Shown: positions 26,441 through 39,128, counted from the first letter of the stretch. The stretch is 64,000 bases of DNA from Karstenula rhodostoma CBS 690.94 (GCA_010093485.1 MU001494.1:766301-830300), one strand, 5' to 3'. The notes: a model not told the origin generated them from the letters alone. Numbers and translations are program-made.

Positions 26441-29400
26441 ATGGAGCAACCAACCCCACATATAGACGAACTCCCCGGCGCGTGGATAGAGACGCCCGCA
26501 GATTTTAGTCGCGCACAGTCTTACATCGGTACTCGACAAAACGAGAATGCACAGCCGAGCTCAACAGTGAACGCCCAAGCGACTCCTCGTGGTACGCATT
26601 TCGGTGTTGGCGGAAACAGCTCTGGTGGGGACATTCCTGGAAGCTCGAGCCATTTGGCATCATCAAGTCTGAACATTGCCGTTCCAAGTCCCGACGAGAA
26701 GGCATCATCGGAAGATGCAAAATTTGAAGATGTTGAGAAACCGCGATGTGAGTCAGTTGTGTCGCTCAGCTCAGCGTCTATGTCGTCTTTATCGGATGAG
26801 GAAGATGGATTCGTGGCTGTGAAACCAGCTTCTACGCCGAAAAGGCCGCGTCTTCAAGGACAGATGACTGAGGATGACCTCTTTCGCTCGTTGTCGAAAC
26901 GCAGAACGAACACGCTCCGCCGCTCCGAAACCGATGGCACAGCATCTAGCAGCGATGATGAACAAGAAGAGATGAACAAGTTGATGTCGCGGATGTTCGG
27001 TCGCACAAGACAGGCGGCATCCGAGGAAGAGAAAACCAGACATCTTGGAGTTGTCTTCAGGAACTTGACAGTAAAAGGAATGGGCGTCGGCGCTGCCTTG
27101 CAACCGTCCGTCGGAGACATTTTTCTTGGCCTCCCCCGCTTCATCAAAAACTTCGTTACACGAGGACCGCGAAAAGCCGCAGGGAAGCCTCCTGTGCGCA
27201 CCATTATCGATGACTTCAGCGGTTGTATAAAGCCTGGAGAGATGCTTCTAGTCCTAGGACGACCAGGCGCTGGTTGTTCTACATTCTTGAAGATCTTGGG
27301 GAATCAAAGATTCGGATATGAGGAGATCACCGGTGACGTTGAGTACGGTGGGACTGATGCAGAGGAGATGAGAAAGAAGTTCCGCAGCGAGGTTTTGTAC
27401 AACCCCGAAGATGATTTCCACTACGCAACGCTCAAAGTTAAAGACACGCTTCGGTTTGCCCTGAAAACCAAGACACCTGGAAAGGCTTCCCGAAACGAAG
27501 GCGAGTCTCGAAAACATTATGTCAACGAGTTCCTGCGGGTCGTCTCGAAACTGTTCTGGATTGAGCACACGATGGACACCAAGGTCGGAAATGAGCTAAT
27601 ACGAGGTGTATCGGGGGGAGAAAAGAAGCGAGTTAGCATAGCTGAGGCTATGATTACCAAGGTGAGATACTATCTAATCGTCGCGCCGTCGGTCCTGCGT
27701 TGAGCTCTTCGACATCTGTGTGAGACTAACCGAATCTCTAGGCGTCTGTACAATGTTGGGACAACTCTACGCGTGGATTAGATGCTAGCACTGCGATGGA
27801 ATACGCTTCAAGTCTAAGATCGCTTACGAATATGGCTCAAATATCCACGGCGGTCGCTTTATACCAAGCTGGTGAATCACTTTATGGCCTCTTCGACAAG
27901 GTGATACTCATTCATGAGGGACACTGTTGTTACTTTGGTCCTACAGAGAACGCAGTGAGATATTTCAAGCGTCTTGGATTCACGAAACCAGATCGTTGGA
28001 CTTCGGCAGACTTCATTACATCGGTAACTGATGACAATGAACGGCACATAAAGGAGGGCTGGGAAGACCGCATCCCTAGGTCCGGAGCTCAGTTTGCGAA
28101 AATGTTTGCGGAGAGCCAGCAATACCAAGACAACCTTGCCGAAATCCAGGAATTCAAGAGAGAAACGAAACGTCTGACGGAAGAACGAGAAGAGGCAATG
28201 TCGAAAGAGACTAAGAAGAAGAACTTCACTCTGCCGTTTCACAAACAAGTCATCGCATGCACCTCCCGGCAGGCCAAGGTCATGCTTGGTGATCCCCAAT
28301 CACTGTTTGGCAAGTGGGGCGGTGTCCTATTCCAAGCCCTCATCATCGGCTCATTATTCTACGACTTGCCGAAAACCGCAGCTGGAGTGTTCCCTCGTGG
28401 GGGTGTTCTGTTTTACATGTTGCTTTTGAACGCGCTCCTCGCACTTGCTGAGCTCACTTCGGCCTTCGAGTCAAGACCGGTCCTACTCAAACACAAGAGC
28501 TTCTCGTTCTATCGTCCATCTGCTTATGCGATTGCTCAGGTGTTGATTGACATTCCACAGGTGCTGGTCCAGGTGTTCATCTTTGACATCGTCGTGTATT
28601 TTATGGCGGGTCTACAGCGCACCGCATCCCAGTTCTTTATTTCGCTGATTCTCTTGTGGATCATCACCATGACGATGTACTCCTTCTTCCGAGCGATAGG
28701 TTCCTTGGTGGGCTCACTGGACGTTGCAACGAGAATCACGGGTGTCGCGATCCAGGCCCTGGTTGTCTATACTGGATACCTGATTCCGCCGAGCAAAATG
28801 CATCCATGGTTTTCTTGGATTCGTTGGGTCAACCCTGTTCAATACGGTTTTGAAGCGCTGTTGGCGAATGAGTACTACAATTTGGAAGTCGAATGTGTCG
28901 CTCCTTTCATCGTTCCTCAGATACCAGGTGCCCAAAGCCAGTATCAGTCATGTGCGATTCAAGGAAGCACGCCTGGTTCTTTGACTGTTAATGGCGCGAG
29001 TTACATCTCGGTCGCTTATCAGTATTCAAGAAGTCATCTGTGGCGTACGTGTTCCCGAATCAAACATGTTTCCTCATACTGATTTATTTGTAGGCAATTT
29101 TGGCTTCATTGCCGCGTTCCTGATTTTCTTCATTGTCCTCACGGCTTTAGGTATGGAGTTGCAGAAGCCCAACAAGGGCGGCGGGGCTATGACGATCTAT
29201 AAGCGAGGTCAAGTCCCCAAGACAGTTGAGAAGGCTATGGAGGCCAATACACAACCTGGGGATATCGAGAATGGCAAGTCAAAGGCAGTGGTCGATGAAG
29301 GGCAGGAGAGTGGAAACAACACCACTGTTGAAGGCGTCGCTAAGAATGAGACCATCTGTAAGCGAAAGTCTTCATGCTCGTTACATGGAAACTGACAGTT

Positions 29401-31726
29401 CATCTCCAGTCACATGGCAGAACCTTACCTACACGATTCCCTACGAAAAGAATGAGCGCACGCTTCTCCAGGATGTTCAAGGATACGTGAAGCCTGGCAA
29501 ACTGACTGCTCTGATGGGTGCATCAGGCGCAGGAAAGACTACCCTGCTCAACACTTTGGCGCAGCGAATCAACTTTGGAGTCGTCCATGGCGACTTCTTG
29601 GTTGATGGAAGGCCACTCCCGTCTTCATTTCAGCGATCCACAGGCTTTGCGGAGCAGATGGATGTACACGAATCGACAGCCACAGTCCGAGAAGCGATGC
29701 GATTTTCGGCCAAGCTTCGACAACCGAAGGAGGTTTCATTACAGGAAAAATACGATTATGTCGAAACGATCATCGGATTACTGGAAATGCAGGACATGGC
29801 GGGTGCATGTATCGGCGTTCCAGGATCTGGTCTTAACCAGGAGCAGCGCAAACGTGTCACGATAGGCGTTGAACTCGCCAGCAAACCTGAACTGCTCATG
29901 TTTTTAGATGAGCCTACATCTGGTTTGTACGTAAGGTCGGGGTAACACAGTGGGTGTTTCTGCTGTCGCCAGGGTTTGAGAATTTCAGACATTGGTTACA
30001 TGCTAGAGCTAAAACCCCCACTTTTACCTATCCCTCTCTACTTCTGACGATTTTACTGACTTTGTACACCCTCTCCTTAGGGATTCTGCTGCTGCTTTCA
30101 ACATTGTACGATTCCTCCGGAAATTGGCCGACGCTGGCCAAGCGATCTTGTGCACGATTCATCAGCCTTCGTCTGTGCTGTTTGAACATTTTGATCAGCT
30201 GCTCCTTCTCAAATCAGGCGAGTCATCGCAATCCATGAACAAGAACCATGCTGATGCCAACTGTACAGGTGGAAGGACAGTGTACTTTGGAGAACTTGGT
30301 CGTGACAGCCGGACACTACTCGACTATCTCGAACGGAACGGAGCCAAAAAGTGTCCACCGAAGGGGAACCCAGCAGAATACATGCTTGAAGCGATCGGTG
30401 CGGGCGACCCGAACTACAAAGGCAAAGACTGGGGTGCCGTCTGGGTACGATATTCCCGGTACAAAGTCGCCATGTCTTAGACATGGACACTTCGTACATA
30501 ACCCCACTTTTGTGACTCAGCTGACTTTGTACCCGCGAGTATAGGCATCCTCGTCCGAGAACGAAAAGCTCACGCAGGAAATTCAAGAGATCATCTCAAA
30601 CCGTCGAGACGCAGCGAAAGATGAGGCGCGCGATGACAGGAAGTATGCCATGCCTCTCACAACGCAGCTCGTCACCGTTATCCACCGCAACTTCGTGCAG
30701 ATATGGCGCGATCCTCCGTACGTGGTAGGACTCACGATGCTCCATATAATCACTGGTTTGTTCAATGGATTCACTTTCTGGCATCTCGGAAACAGCCAGA
30801 TTGATATGCAGTCGCGGCTTTTCTCGACTTTCATCACACTGACGATCTCTCCGCCGCTCATCCAACAGCTGCAGCCTCGCTTCATACGCATGCGATCGAT
30901 CTATTCCTCTCGCGAAGGCAACGCAAAGATCTATTCCTGGCCGACATTCGTTTGGGGAACCATACTCAGCGAGCTTCCTTACCGTGTAGTTGCTGGCACG
31001 ATCTACTGGTGCTGTTGGTACTGGACGACTTGGTTTCCGCGCGATACCTACACCTCTGCCAGTGTGTGGCTCTTCATCATGGTTTTCGAGGTGTATTATC
31101 TCGGGTTTGGGCAGGCAATTGCAGCTTTTGCCCCCAACGAACTGCTTGCCTCGCTCATGGTGCCGATGTTCTTCACCTTCATAGCGGGCTTCTGTGGTGT
31201 CGTTGTGCCTTATGCCGCACTGCCAACCTTCTGGCGGAGCTGGATGTACTGGTTGTCACCTTTCCACTACCTACTTGAAGGCTTCCTGGCCTTGCTCGTG
31301 CGAGGCCAGCCCATAGTCTGCGCAACTGCCGAGTTGGCGATGTTTCCGCCTCCACCGGGACAAGACTGTCAAACGTACGCTGGTGGCTTTGCCCAACAAA
31401 GCGGCGGATACGTGCAGACGCAGCCGAATGGGGATTGCGGCTACTGCCAATATGCTACCGGAGACGCCTTCGCTGCCTCGTTTAACGTCTTCGAGAAGAA
31501 CATATGGTGAGTGATGCTGGAATAGGGCTCTGCCAGTCGAAGCTGACGGACATACAGGCGTGATTTCGGCATCATGTGGATTTTCATCTGCTTCAACTTC
31601 TTTGTGGTTTTCTTAGGCACGTGGCTCCAGCTGGGCGGTGCGCGCAAGATCAAGTTGATGTTTAGTCCGAAGGCTCGCAAGGACAAGAAAGAGGCTCGCA
31701 AGGAGCGAAAAGGGGACAAGGCGTAG
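26441..31726 (+). CDS. PDR-type (ABCG) ABC transporter
   Basis: Full-size plasma-membrane exporter with layout NBD-TMD-NBD-TMD. Eight exons: 26441-27661, 27742-29044, 29094-29357, 29410-29926, 30081-30217, 30269-30444, 30545-31506, 31558-31726; 1582 residues. NBD1 has the PDR-type Walker [18 protein letters not shown] (about 272-288), signature [15 protein letters not shown], degenerate Walker B CWDN and, across intron 1, [10 protein letters not shown]. The first membrane block includes [20 protein letters not shown] and [23 protein letters not shown]2 has [41 protein letters not shown] and TIHQPS. The C-terminus is Lys/Arg-rich. All residues for one canonical and one degenerate ATP site are present, as usual in PDR pumps. 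Intron 5 (30218-30268) is GC-AG. It is co-oriented with the halogenase and may export its product; a general drug pump is the alternative. Confidence 0.95.
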
Positions 31727-32995
31727 ACATTGTGCAGCATGGCGTTTGTCAATTCCGTTAGTCGAAGAATGTCCGCGGCCGGCCGGTGCGAATCCACCCG
31801 AGCTGGGGAAAGGTCCAGCAAGGCACAGGCTAGTTTCGGGCCAAACATGCATCCTCCCCACAGTTTGAGCTTAGGTAATTCCTAGGGAATGTGGAGCATT
31901 CCTTCTGGAGCGCGTCTTTTTCGTGACGGGAGCACGCATTCGGAAGAGACTTTGGCAGTTGTCACGATGGCGTACTTTGTAGTTAATTTGTGCGCGTTGT
32001 GGAGCTGGTACCGCCGACGCCAGCTAAGCTTTTAATGGCGCAATGAGCAATCAACTCGTGCAAACGCTCGTCTGGGCATTTCCCGACTCCATGTTTGACA
32101 GGCCGAGGTGGTCGGCATCGTGGACTGCCCATATCGGATGGGCGGTGCAGGGGGTGCTTGGCGCTGGCGAAGAGGAACCGGAACAGACGTGGGCACGAAG
32201 GCGCTGCACCGCCTCACGCTGCTTGTTCCGGCTCGCTCGGGTGCAGCGTCGGCAACGCGGTGCAGCAGTCCGGAAGGGCAGCCGGGCTCGGAAAGGCATG
32301 TTGTCGCGCGAGCTGATGAGATGCTGCGTGCTCGTTTGTGTGGGGTTGGCGTTGGCGTGCTTCCGGCCGACGTCATGTCTGTTCCCCACACGTGCACACC
32401 TGGCCCACCGCACAAAGCACAGCAATCGCCCCCAGCGGCACAACAGCCCACCACCAGCAGCACACACCGCGCAGCCTAGCCGCAATCACTCGTGACGGCC
32501 CTGTGCAGTTGCTTGCCTTCTCGGCGTGGCCACGCAAAGTACCTGGGTTGGTGTTCTCGCACATCATGTGGATGGATGACATCGTTGTGACTCGCCTTCG
32601 CAGCGCAGATCGCCTGGGCCATGTTGTTTCTCCCACCTCCCCATCGCCCAAGCATAAAGGCGCTGGGTACGACTTGCCGGGCCCTCTCCCAGTCGCTCCT
32701 GTCTTGCCCGAGCCTCGTAGCTGAAAGATCCCGATCCTTTCCGCCCTCTCCTCCCACTATACACTACTCCAGCCCGTGGCCCAATCACGCACTGCCGCCT
32801 ACTAGCCTAGCACCCGGCCTCACGCATTGGAACTTGGGCTACGCCGTCACGATGGAATATAAAGGGCACCAAGAACCCCTCATCCGCACATCAAGCCCCG
32901 CCCCTTTGGCCCAAGACTTTGTCCGTCAGCAGGTGTCCAAGCAACAGCGTTCCAATTACCACTCATCCTCCATCTCCTCCAGAGCTACTTCCACC
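31727..32995. other. Region upstream of PEP carboxykinase
   Basis: About 1.3 kb containing the transporter 3' flank and the PCK1 promoter. Several frames of 70-150 codons overlap between 32043 and 32788; they are GC-rich shadows of one another with no domain. Confidence 0.5.
32781..32863 (+). promoter_or_regulatory. Probable PCK1 core promoter: CCAAT box and TATA box
   Basis: CCAAT is at 32781-32785 and TATAAA at 32858-32863, about 135 bp before the chosen start codon. Pyrimidine-rich, ACTTCCACC-type leader sequence follows. A strong TATA promoter suits a highly expressed gluconeogenic gene. The assignment is from motif and position only. Confidence 0.55.
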
Positions 32996-35127
32996 ATGGT
33001 TTCCCAGAGCGTCAACAAGACAGGCCTCCACCCGGCCGGTGTCCAGTGAGTCCTGCCGCCACTGCCCGTCCAGACGTGTTGTTGCCGTCTAACGTGCCAA
33101 ATCAGGCCCTCAAAGGAGCACACCGAGATCGAGGAAGAGCTCCATGACCGAGCACACATTGACTACGACCGCGTTGCCATTGTGAGTTTGGATGCTGCTC
33201 CCGATGTGCATGCTCGTCTTCTGACAATCGTCTCAGGTTGCCAACCCCTCAGTAGCATCTCTCTATGAAGATGCTCTCGTATACGAATCTGGCTCGGCCA
33301 TCACATCGACCGGCGCGCTCTCTGCCTACTCGGGAGCCAAGACTGGACGTTCGCCCTCGGATAAGCGAATCGTAGAGGAGGACTCGTCGAAAAAAGACGT
33401 CTGGTGGGGCCCCGTGAACAAGCCCATGACGCCCGATGTAAGATGGTTCCCCTTTTCGTTCCGTTCCTCGCCGGTCGTTGCGCTGCGGCTGCTCGTGAAA
33501 ACGCCAGACGTAATGCACACGGTGCCCCCTAGCCGACTGTAGTCGAATGTTGCCGAGCATCCCTGCAAGCCTCCTGCAAGCGCCGCTGCCCCGCATCGCC
33601 ACTCATGCGGGCTCCGCCCTTGGGGAAATCACGTGCGAACATCCCGGAACCTACGCTAATCGACTTCCAGGTCTGGCGCATCAACCGCGAGCGTGCCATC
33701 GACTACCTCAACACTAGGAACCGCATCTACGTCGTCGACGGCTTCGCAGGATGGGATGAGCGCTACCGGATACGCGTGCGCGTCGTCTGCGCCCGCGCCT
33801 ACCACGCTCTCTTCATGCGCAACATGTTGATCCGTCCCTCCAAAGAGGACCTCGAGCACTTCCATCCCGATTATGTTATTTATAATGCCGGTGCCTTCCC
33901 CGCCAACAGATTCACTGCCGGCATGACTTCCTCGACATCCGTTGCCATCAACTTTGCCGAGAAGGAGATGGTCATCCTCGGCACCGAGTATGCTGGTGAG
34001 TGTTGTTATTTAATATCGTACTATAGATGCTAACTACGATAAGGGGAGATGAAGAAGGGGGTCTTCACTGTGCTCTTCTTCGAGATGCCTGTTAAGCACA
34101 ACGTCCTCACCCTGCACTCGTCAGCGAACGAGGGCCAGGACGGAGACGTCACAGTCTTCTTCGGCCTGTCGGGTACCGGAAAGACGACCCTCTCTGCCGA
34201 CCCCAAGCGCGCTCTCATCGGCGATGACGAGCACTGCTGGAGCGACACGGGTGTTTTCAACATTGAGGGCGGTTGCTACGCCAAGACCATTGGTCTTTCT
34301 GCCGAGAAGGAGCCCGATATTTTCGGTGCCATCCGCTTCGGTGCCATCTTGGAGAACGTCGTCTTCGACCCTTCAACACGTGTTGTCGACTACGACGATG
34401 ACACCCTGACCGAGAACACCCGCTGCGCATACCCCATTGAGTACATCGAGAACACCAAAATCCCCTGCGTCTCCGACGGCCATCCCAAGAACATTGTTCT
34501 GCTTACCTGCGATGCTCGTGGCGTACTACCGCCCATCTCGAAGCTTAGCAAGGAGCAGACCATGTACCACTTCATCTCCGGTTACACCTCCAAGATGGCT
34601 GGCACCGAGCAGGGTATAACTGAACCCCAGGCTACCTTCTCCTCGTGCTTCGCTCAGCCCTTCTTGGCTCTGCACCCTATGCGCTATGCTAAGATGCTTG
34701 CGGAGAAGATCGAGGAGCACAAGGCCAACGCCTGGTTGCTCAACACCGGCTGGGTCGGCGCCGGAGCCACCACGGGCGGCAAGGTAAGAACAAATACATA
34801 CCCCGAGTCTTCTCTTGCTAACAAATGCCCCAGCGTTGCCCTCTCAAGTACACCCGCGCTATCCTGGACGCCATCCACTCGGGCGAGCTCGCAAACGTCG
34901 AGTACGAGGTGTACGACACCTTCGGCCTCTCCGTCCCCAAGACGTGCCCCAACGTCCCCGACGAGCTGCTCAACCCGGCCAAATCCTGGAACGGCACCGC
35001 CGACTTCAAGGGCGAGGTCGAGAAGCTCGGCAAGCTTTTCATGGAGAACTTCAAGAAGTATGAGGACGAGGCCACGACCGAAGTCCTCAAGGCCGGCCCC
35101 CACGTATGCTGCTGCCCCAAGCACTAG
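32996..35127 (+). CDS. PCK1: Phosphoenolpyruvate carboxykinase (ATP)
   Basis: Converts oxaloacetate and ATP to phosphoenolpyruvate, CO2 and ADP, the committing step of gluconeogenesis; cytosolic. Six exons (32996-33045, 33106-33181, 33237-33437, 33671-33995, 34044-34783, 34834-35127) encode 561 residues. Start [17 protein letters not shown] fits fungal homologues. Visible are [34 protein letters not shown], the kinase P-loop [14 protein letters not shown] at about 257-270, the GDDEHCW metal site, [12 protein letters not shown] and [14 protein letters not shown] next to the last intron. Codons are strongly C-ended, a sign of high expression. Intron 3 is long for this locus (233 nt). The frame stays open upstream to 32621, but an upstream ATG at 32851 lies on the TATA box and is rejected. 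The protein is a known target of GID/Ubc8 in yeast; UBC8 lies 31 kb away, without implied linkage. Confidence 0.97.
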
Positions 35128-35724
35128 ACCCTTTGTTGATGCTGCGTTCGGCGTATCTCACAGGGTTTTACTTACTTTCTGGCGCGCAGATTGCCTCTTG
35201 AACTTGAACCGTAACCCTTTTCTATATTTTTCCTTGAGCCTACGAGGTCGATACGCGCATCGATGCGTCGATGCTTGACGAGTTTCCTTTTCCCCATCCC
35301 GCCGGATGGGGGTTCTTTTGATGTCTAATATTTCGGACGATTTATCTTTCGGGTTGTATATTTTCATAGGGGCCTATTAGGGCCTTGATTTATGGAGCGA
35401 ATGTTGGTGACGATGAGCGGAAGGAGATTTTGTGTGAAGGGGTGTAGATAGGTTTGGATAGCGGACAGCATGGGCATGTGGAGGTGTTGTTGGATGAAAA
35501 TTTGATTGCGCAAGCTGCACGAGACGAGACGGCATTGCATGGGCGGCACAAAATATGGAGTATGTAGGTGCGAGCGAATTCATTGATGATCCATGTTCAG
35601 CTTTGTGTTTAGTCGATATGGCTAATGTTGACACAATTTGTTGTTGACGGAGTTGTAAATCATTAACGGATATTTGATTTGACTTGTTATCACGATCTAT
35701 ACAAGAATCTTACATGCCTACCTC
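35128..35724. other. Convergent 3' region of PCK1 and the MRJP-like gene
   Basis: Presumed 3' UTRs and terminators; T-rich and A-rich stretches are present. No gene is seen. Confidence 0.5.
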
Positions 35725-37068
35725 TCAATACTCATACAAACTTGCCACCTTGGTCCCATTCCCAGGCAACTTGCACCTCAACACGGCACCGGGATACGTC
35801 CTCCCATCCACGCCATCATTCCAATCCGGCTGATACGGCAGCTGATTCACATTCACGTACACGTACCCGTCAGCAGCCACACTCGCGCCATCCGGCCAGA
35901 TGATGCGCGGGTCCCGCACGAAACCGTGCGTCAGCCCATCCGCAGGATCGAAGTAGTATATAGCGTTATGCTCAGGCATGAGCTGGTAGACGAAGCCGTT
36001 GGAATCGCCCTCGAAGCCGTTAGCGTCCCCGCCGCGGCCGCCGTGCGAGGAGACGTTTGCGTGGGCGTGCACCTCGGCACGGGGGTCGGACGGCGGCGTG
36101 CGCAGATTCGCTGTCGGGATGGAGTACAGCGTGCGCTGCGAGAGGGGCGAGTAGTACAGCCTGCTTCCGTCCAGGGAGAGCTGCAGTCCGTCGAGACCTT
36201 CCTGCTGGCCCGTGGTGATGGGCATGCCGGACTGTCGTAGGTAGAAGGGCTGCCCCTGGTACGAGGGGATGTCGGTGGCGCCCCGGAGGACTGACGCGTC
36301 TTGCGTGAGGCGGCGCCAGGTGGTGCCGGCGCCGAGATCGACCATGATGAAGCCGGGACGCCCTTCGTTGGAGGAGTCGACCAGGTACGCGATGCCCGCG
36401 CCCGAAGTGTCGCTTAGGTTGGGGTTGAAGTCGAAGCGCAGGTCGTTGAGGTAGCTGTCCGGGTAGTGCACGTCTGCGGGGAAGGTGTAGGTCTGGTAGA
36501 TGGAGTTGTTGGAGAGGGAGATGGCGACGAGTTTCGGGCCGCCGGGCTGCGCGTACGGCATGGACGGGTCGCCTTGCGCATTGTGCACTGTCGGGCGGCC
36601 GGTGTCGATGGCCCAGAGGGTCTCGGGCCGGGAGGAAGTGGCCGGCGTGATGTAGATTGCTTGGACGCTGATGAAGGCAGAGGCGTTGCTGGAACCGAAG
36701 GGGATGCCGTTCCAGGTCGTGTTTAGCTGGTCCGGGGGCAGGTTGAGGTCGGCTGAGGGGTAGGGTTCTTCTGCTGTCTCGTTGACGACGAGGCCGAGTG
36801 TGTACTTGTAGGATCCGCGCGTGTAGGTTGTGAAGATGCGGCCGTCGGATGCGACGGCGATGCCAATGGGCCATTGGTCGTAATCCAGATGGATGTTAGT
36901 CTATGGCTCTTCGAAGCGATCGAGTTTCGTACAGTAGTGCACCTCTTCTATAGGTGGTCCGTATGTCCCATTGTCCACTCTCAATCTTGTTCCAGTGCTA
37001 TTTTGGAAAGTCACTTGACTGGCTGTCAACGACGCGCTCAACAGAGCGATTAAAACCTTTGCCGCCAT
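35725..37068 (-). CDS. Secreted MRJP/yellow-like protein, intron with unclear 3' splice site
   Basis: Member of the major royal jelly protein/yellow beta-propeller family, which in fungi is mostly secreted and of unknown function. The N-terminus MAAKVLIALLSASLTAS is a signal peptide. Family blocks include WPIGIAVASDGRIFTTYTRG, LNTTWNGIPFG, LWAIDTGRP, GPKLVAISL, FPADVHYPDSYLNDLRFD, IAYLVDSSNEGRPGFIMVDL, DGLQLSLDGSRLYYSPL and GDSNGFVYQLMPEHNAIYYFDP. Several N-glycosylation sequons occur. One intron is needed because a stop (36903-36901) breaks the frame. A 42-nt GT-AG intron (36942-36901) gives 433 residues. A 48-nt one (36932-36885) restores a better junction, VHYYYDQWPIG, and has a perfect ACTAAC branch site, but ends in GG instead of AG. 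The splice form, or even function, is thus uncertain. Confidence 0.85.
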
Positions 37069-37578
37069 TTTGTGATGAAGTCGATCAATGTGCATCTACG
37101 TATTCCAGTTCACGGCTTAGAGGGAGCGCCCGTATATAAGGTTGCTTGTTGACATTCGTCATAACGTTCCGGCCCCGGCAAGGCCGGAGAAAATTACCAT
37201 CCTGCATCACTAGCGGTTCTATTCGTACGTCCACGGACGCGTACACAGTAGTGATGGTCATGGTGATGCGACCTGCAGATGTGGAGCACCGTTGCTAGCG
37301 CTACTCGAACGTGATCGGCAACTGACGTCTTTGATCCATCGAACTCGGGTTGTGAGGGGAACGTATTGATTCCAAAACCGAACAATCTTGTGCAACAACA
37401 ATCGAACAGGTGCTAGCGATTTTTTAACTAACGAACTTGGGTATCAATTCTTAACCTATTAACTTCCAAAAGTGGCCAACGGCATTCCAGTGAAGACCAT
37501 CGTTACTGCTCGAGCATCGAGAAGATGTGATTGCTAGAGCTGCCGGCGTAGGCACACCTTATGCACACAAGGGCTCTC
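37069..37578. other. Region between the MRJP-like and C3HC genes
   Basis: Upstream region of the MRJP-like gene and 3' flank of the C3HC gene. It has a TATATA stretch at 37133-37138 (see separate entry) and no coding frame of note. Confidence 0.45.
37133..37138 (-). promoter_or_regulatory. TATA-like element of the MRJP-like gene
   Basis: TATATA lies about 65 bp upstream of the start codon on the minus strand, within TTATATACGGG. Position is compatible with a TATA box; no other support. Confidence 0.4.
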
Positions 37579-39128
37579 CTACTCTTTCTCAGCGACACTC
37601 CTCGTGCTCTTTGTACTCTTGACGCTCTTGACGCTCCTCAAGCTCTTCTTCGAGGCCGTCCTCTTCAACTTGGCCTTGAGCTTCTTCCATTTCGACTGCA
37701 GGTCTTCGTCCTTGTCCTCTTTTGTCGGGCTACGCGTACTATCAGAGCTGCCTCGCGGATATGTGAGTTCGCTCCCTAGATCCACGCTCTCTATGTTCCT
37801 GGAGTGCGTGGGCTCCCTTTCCTTCTTCTCTCTCTTTATACCCAGCAACATGAACTCTTGAGTTTGCCAACCAGCCATGTTCGCTATGGGACCGTCGGTG
37901 GGGTTGTGTTGAGTTCTGGGGTTCTTCCACGGACAGTGCTCCCGGTGTGACTCAACTAGGTTGAGGCGCAGGGTTTCGATAGGCACGTCCAGCTTCTTGC
38001 TCATCTCTTTGAGTCGGTCGTCCTTCGCAAGCCACAAGCCAACGCGCTGGTGGCAGTGACTGCACACTGCCATTGATATCTTGGTCTCCGAAACGCCCTT
38101 CCAGCCAAAGACGGCGAACAAGAATGAGACTGTCTCGGCAGGTGTTGAAGGAGGGGATTCGGAGATGTCGGAGCCTGGGGGACTGAAGAAGGAGGCAGGC
38201 AGGCGCTTGAGTATGTCCTCTATTCGAGGATCGGGGTATATGAGGTTCTTCAATATCGGCAGGTCGTTGACGATGGGCCCGAAGGATCGGTAGCGAACGA
38301 GGAGGTCGGCCGTGCTCTGAGCGCGGTTCGGTATTGGTATGTGATAGATATCGTCTGGTGGTGTCAGTCTTCGAACAAAGTCTTGGGAACTCGGGACGTA
38401 CCTTGACAGCCGCGCTTCTTCCACAGACAGTCATCGTGATGTGCATCCAGGATGAGCTCCTGATACTTGTCCACCAACGCAGGCTCGACCTCAACTGCGA
38501 GATCTTCGCTCATGTCCAGCTCCTTGCCATCCTTGTCCTTCCTCTTGGGCCGCAGCCTCACGACAAGCCTCTTTTCGCAACCTCCCTTGCACGCCACAGT
38601 ATTCCAGGAATCGCATGACCAACCGCGCTTCGCCCACTCGATCTCCTCAAGAGCATCCGGCTTGTTGGTCCACTTCTTCACGTCGGCAAAGGTCTTCAAC
38701 CGGGCAAGGAACTGCTCCTGGCTATATGGCTGGTAGTTCGCCGGCTTGCGTGGCGTCGGTGATTTGACTGATGGCTGGTGCTGACCTACCACACGCAGAC
38801 CACCGGGGCTGGTGCTGGGGCTGCCGGTCTTGTCGAGACCCTCTTTGCGCGGCGTCAAGAGCTGTGATTTCAGCTGCTGTATCCGTTCGCTGCCGGACAC
38901 CTGCCGCGAACGATCCATGCCAGTGTCTGAGAGTCGATTTCGTTTCGAGGCGGGTTCGGGGGTGGCGGGTAGGGTGAATGAAGCCGCGGAGCCGTTGGAT
39001 TCGCGGAGGGTATTGGCCAGGGAGGTGGTCGAAGCGCTCGCATTCTGCAGTCTGTCCAGCAGCGTGTCGAACTTGCGTTTCGTCGTCGCGAGGGCGGGCT
39101 CTTGCGCCCGTGGTGGTGAGGACGCCAT
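37579..39128 (-). CDS. RSM1: C3HC zinc-finger protein, Rsm1/NIPA (ZC3HC1) family
   Basis: Nuclear protein related to S. pombe Rsm1 (mRNA export) and human NIPA/ZC3HC1 (nuclear-pore basket). Two exons (39128-38402, 38354-37579) with a 47-nt intron encode 500 residues. After a Ser/Thr-rich N-terminus, the C3HC domain spans about 135-245: YSQEQFLARLKTFADVKKW, WAKRGWSCDSWNTVACKGGC and HHDDCLWKKRGC. The second, Rsm1-like half follows with FGWKG, AVCSHCHQRVGLWL and VESHREHCPWKNP, and WQTQEFMLLG. The C-terminus is a Lys/Ser-rich tail with KSVKSTKSTRS repeats, probably a nuclear localisation segment. It is divergent from MET22, with 541 bp between start codons. The family call is confident; the symbol is by homology. 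Confidence 0.9.

Noticed and set aside
32851..32995. Upstream in-frame ATG of PCK1 (MEYKGHQEP)
   Set aside because: This ATG overlaps the TATA box; fungal PEPCK proteins begin near [13 protein letters not shown].
36020..36874. A 284-codon minus frame within the MRJP-like gene
   Set aside because: Arg/His/Pro-rich shadow of the true frame, which shows the family blocks.
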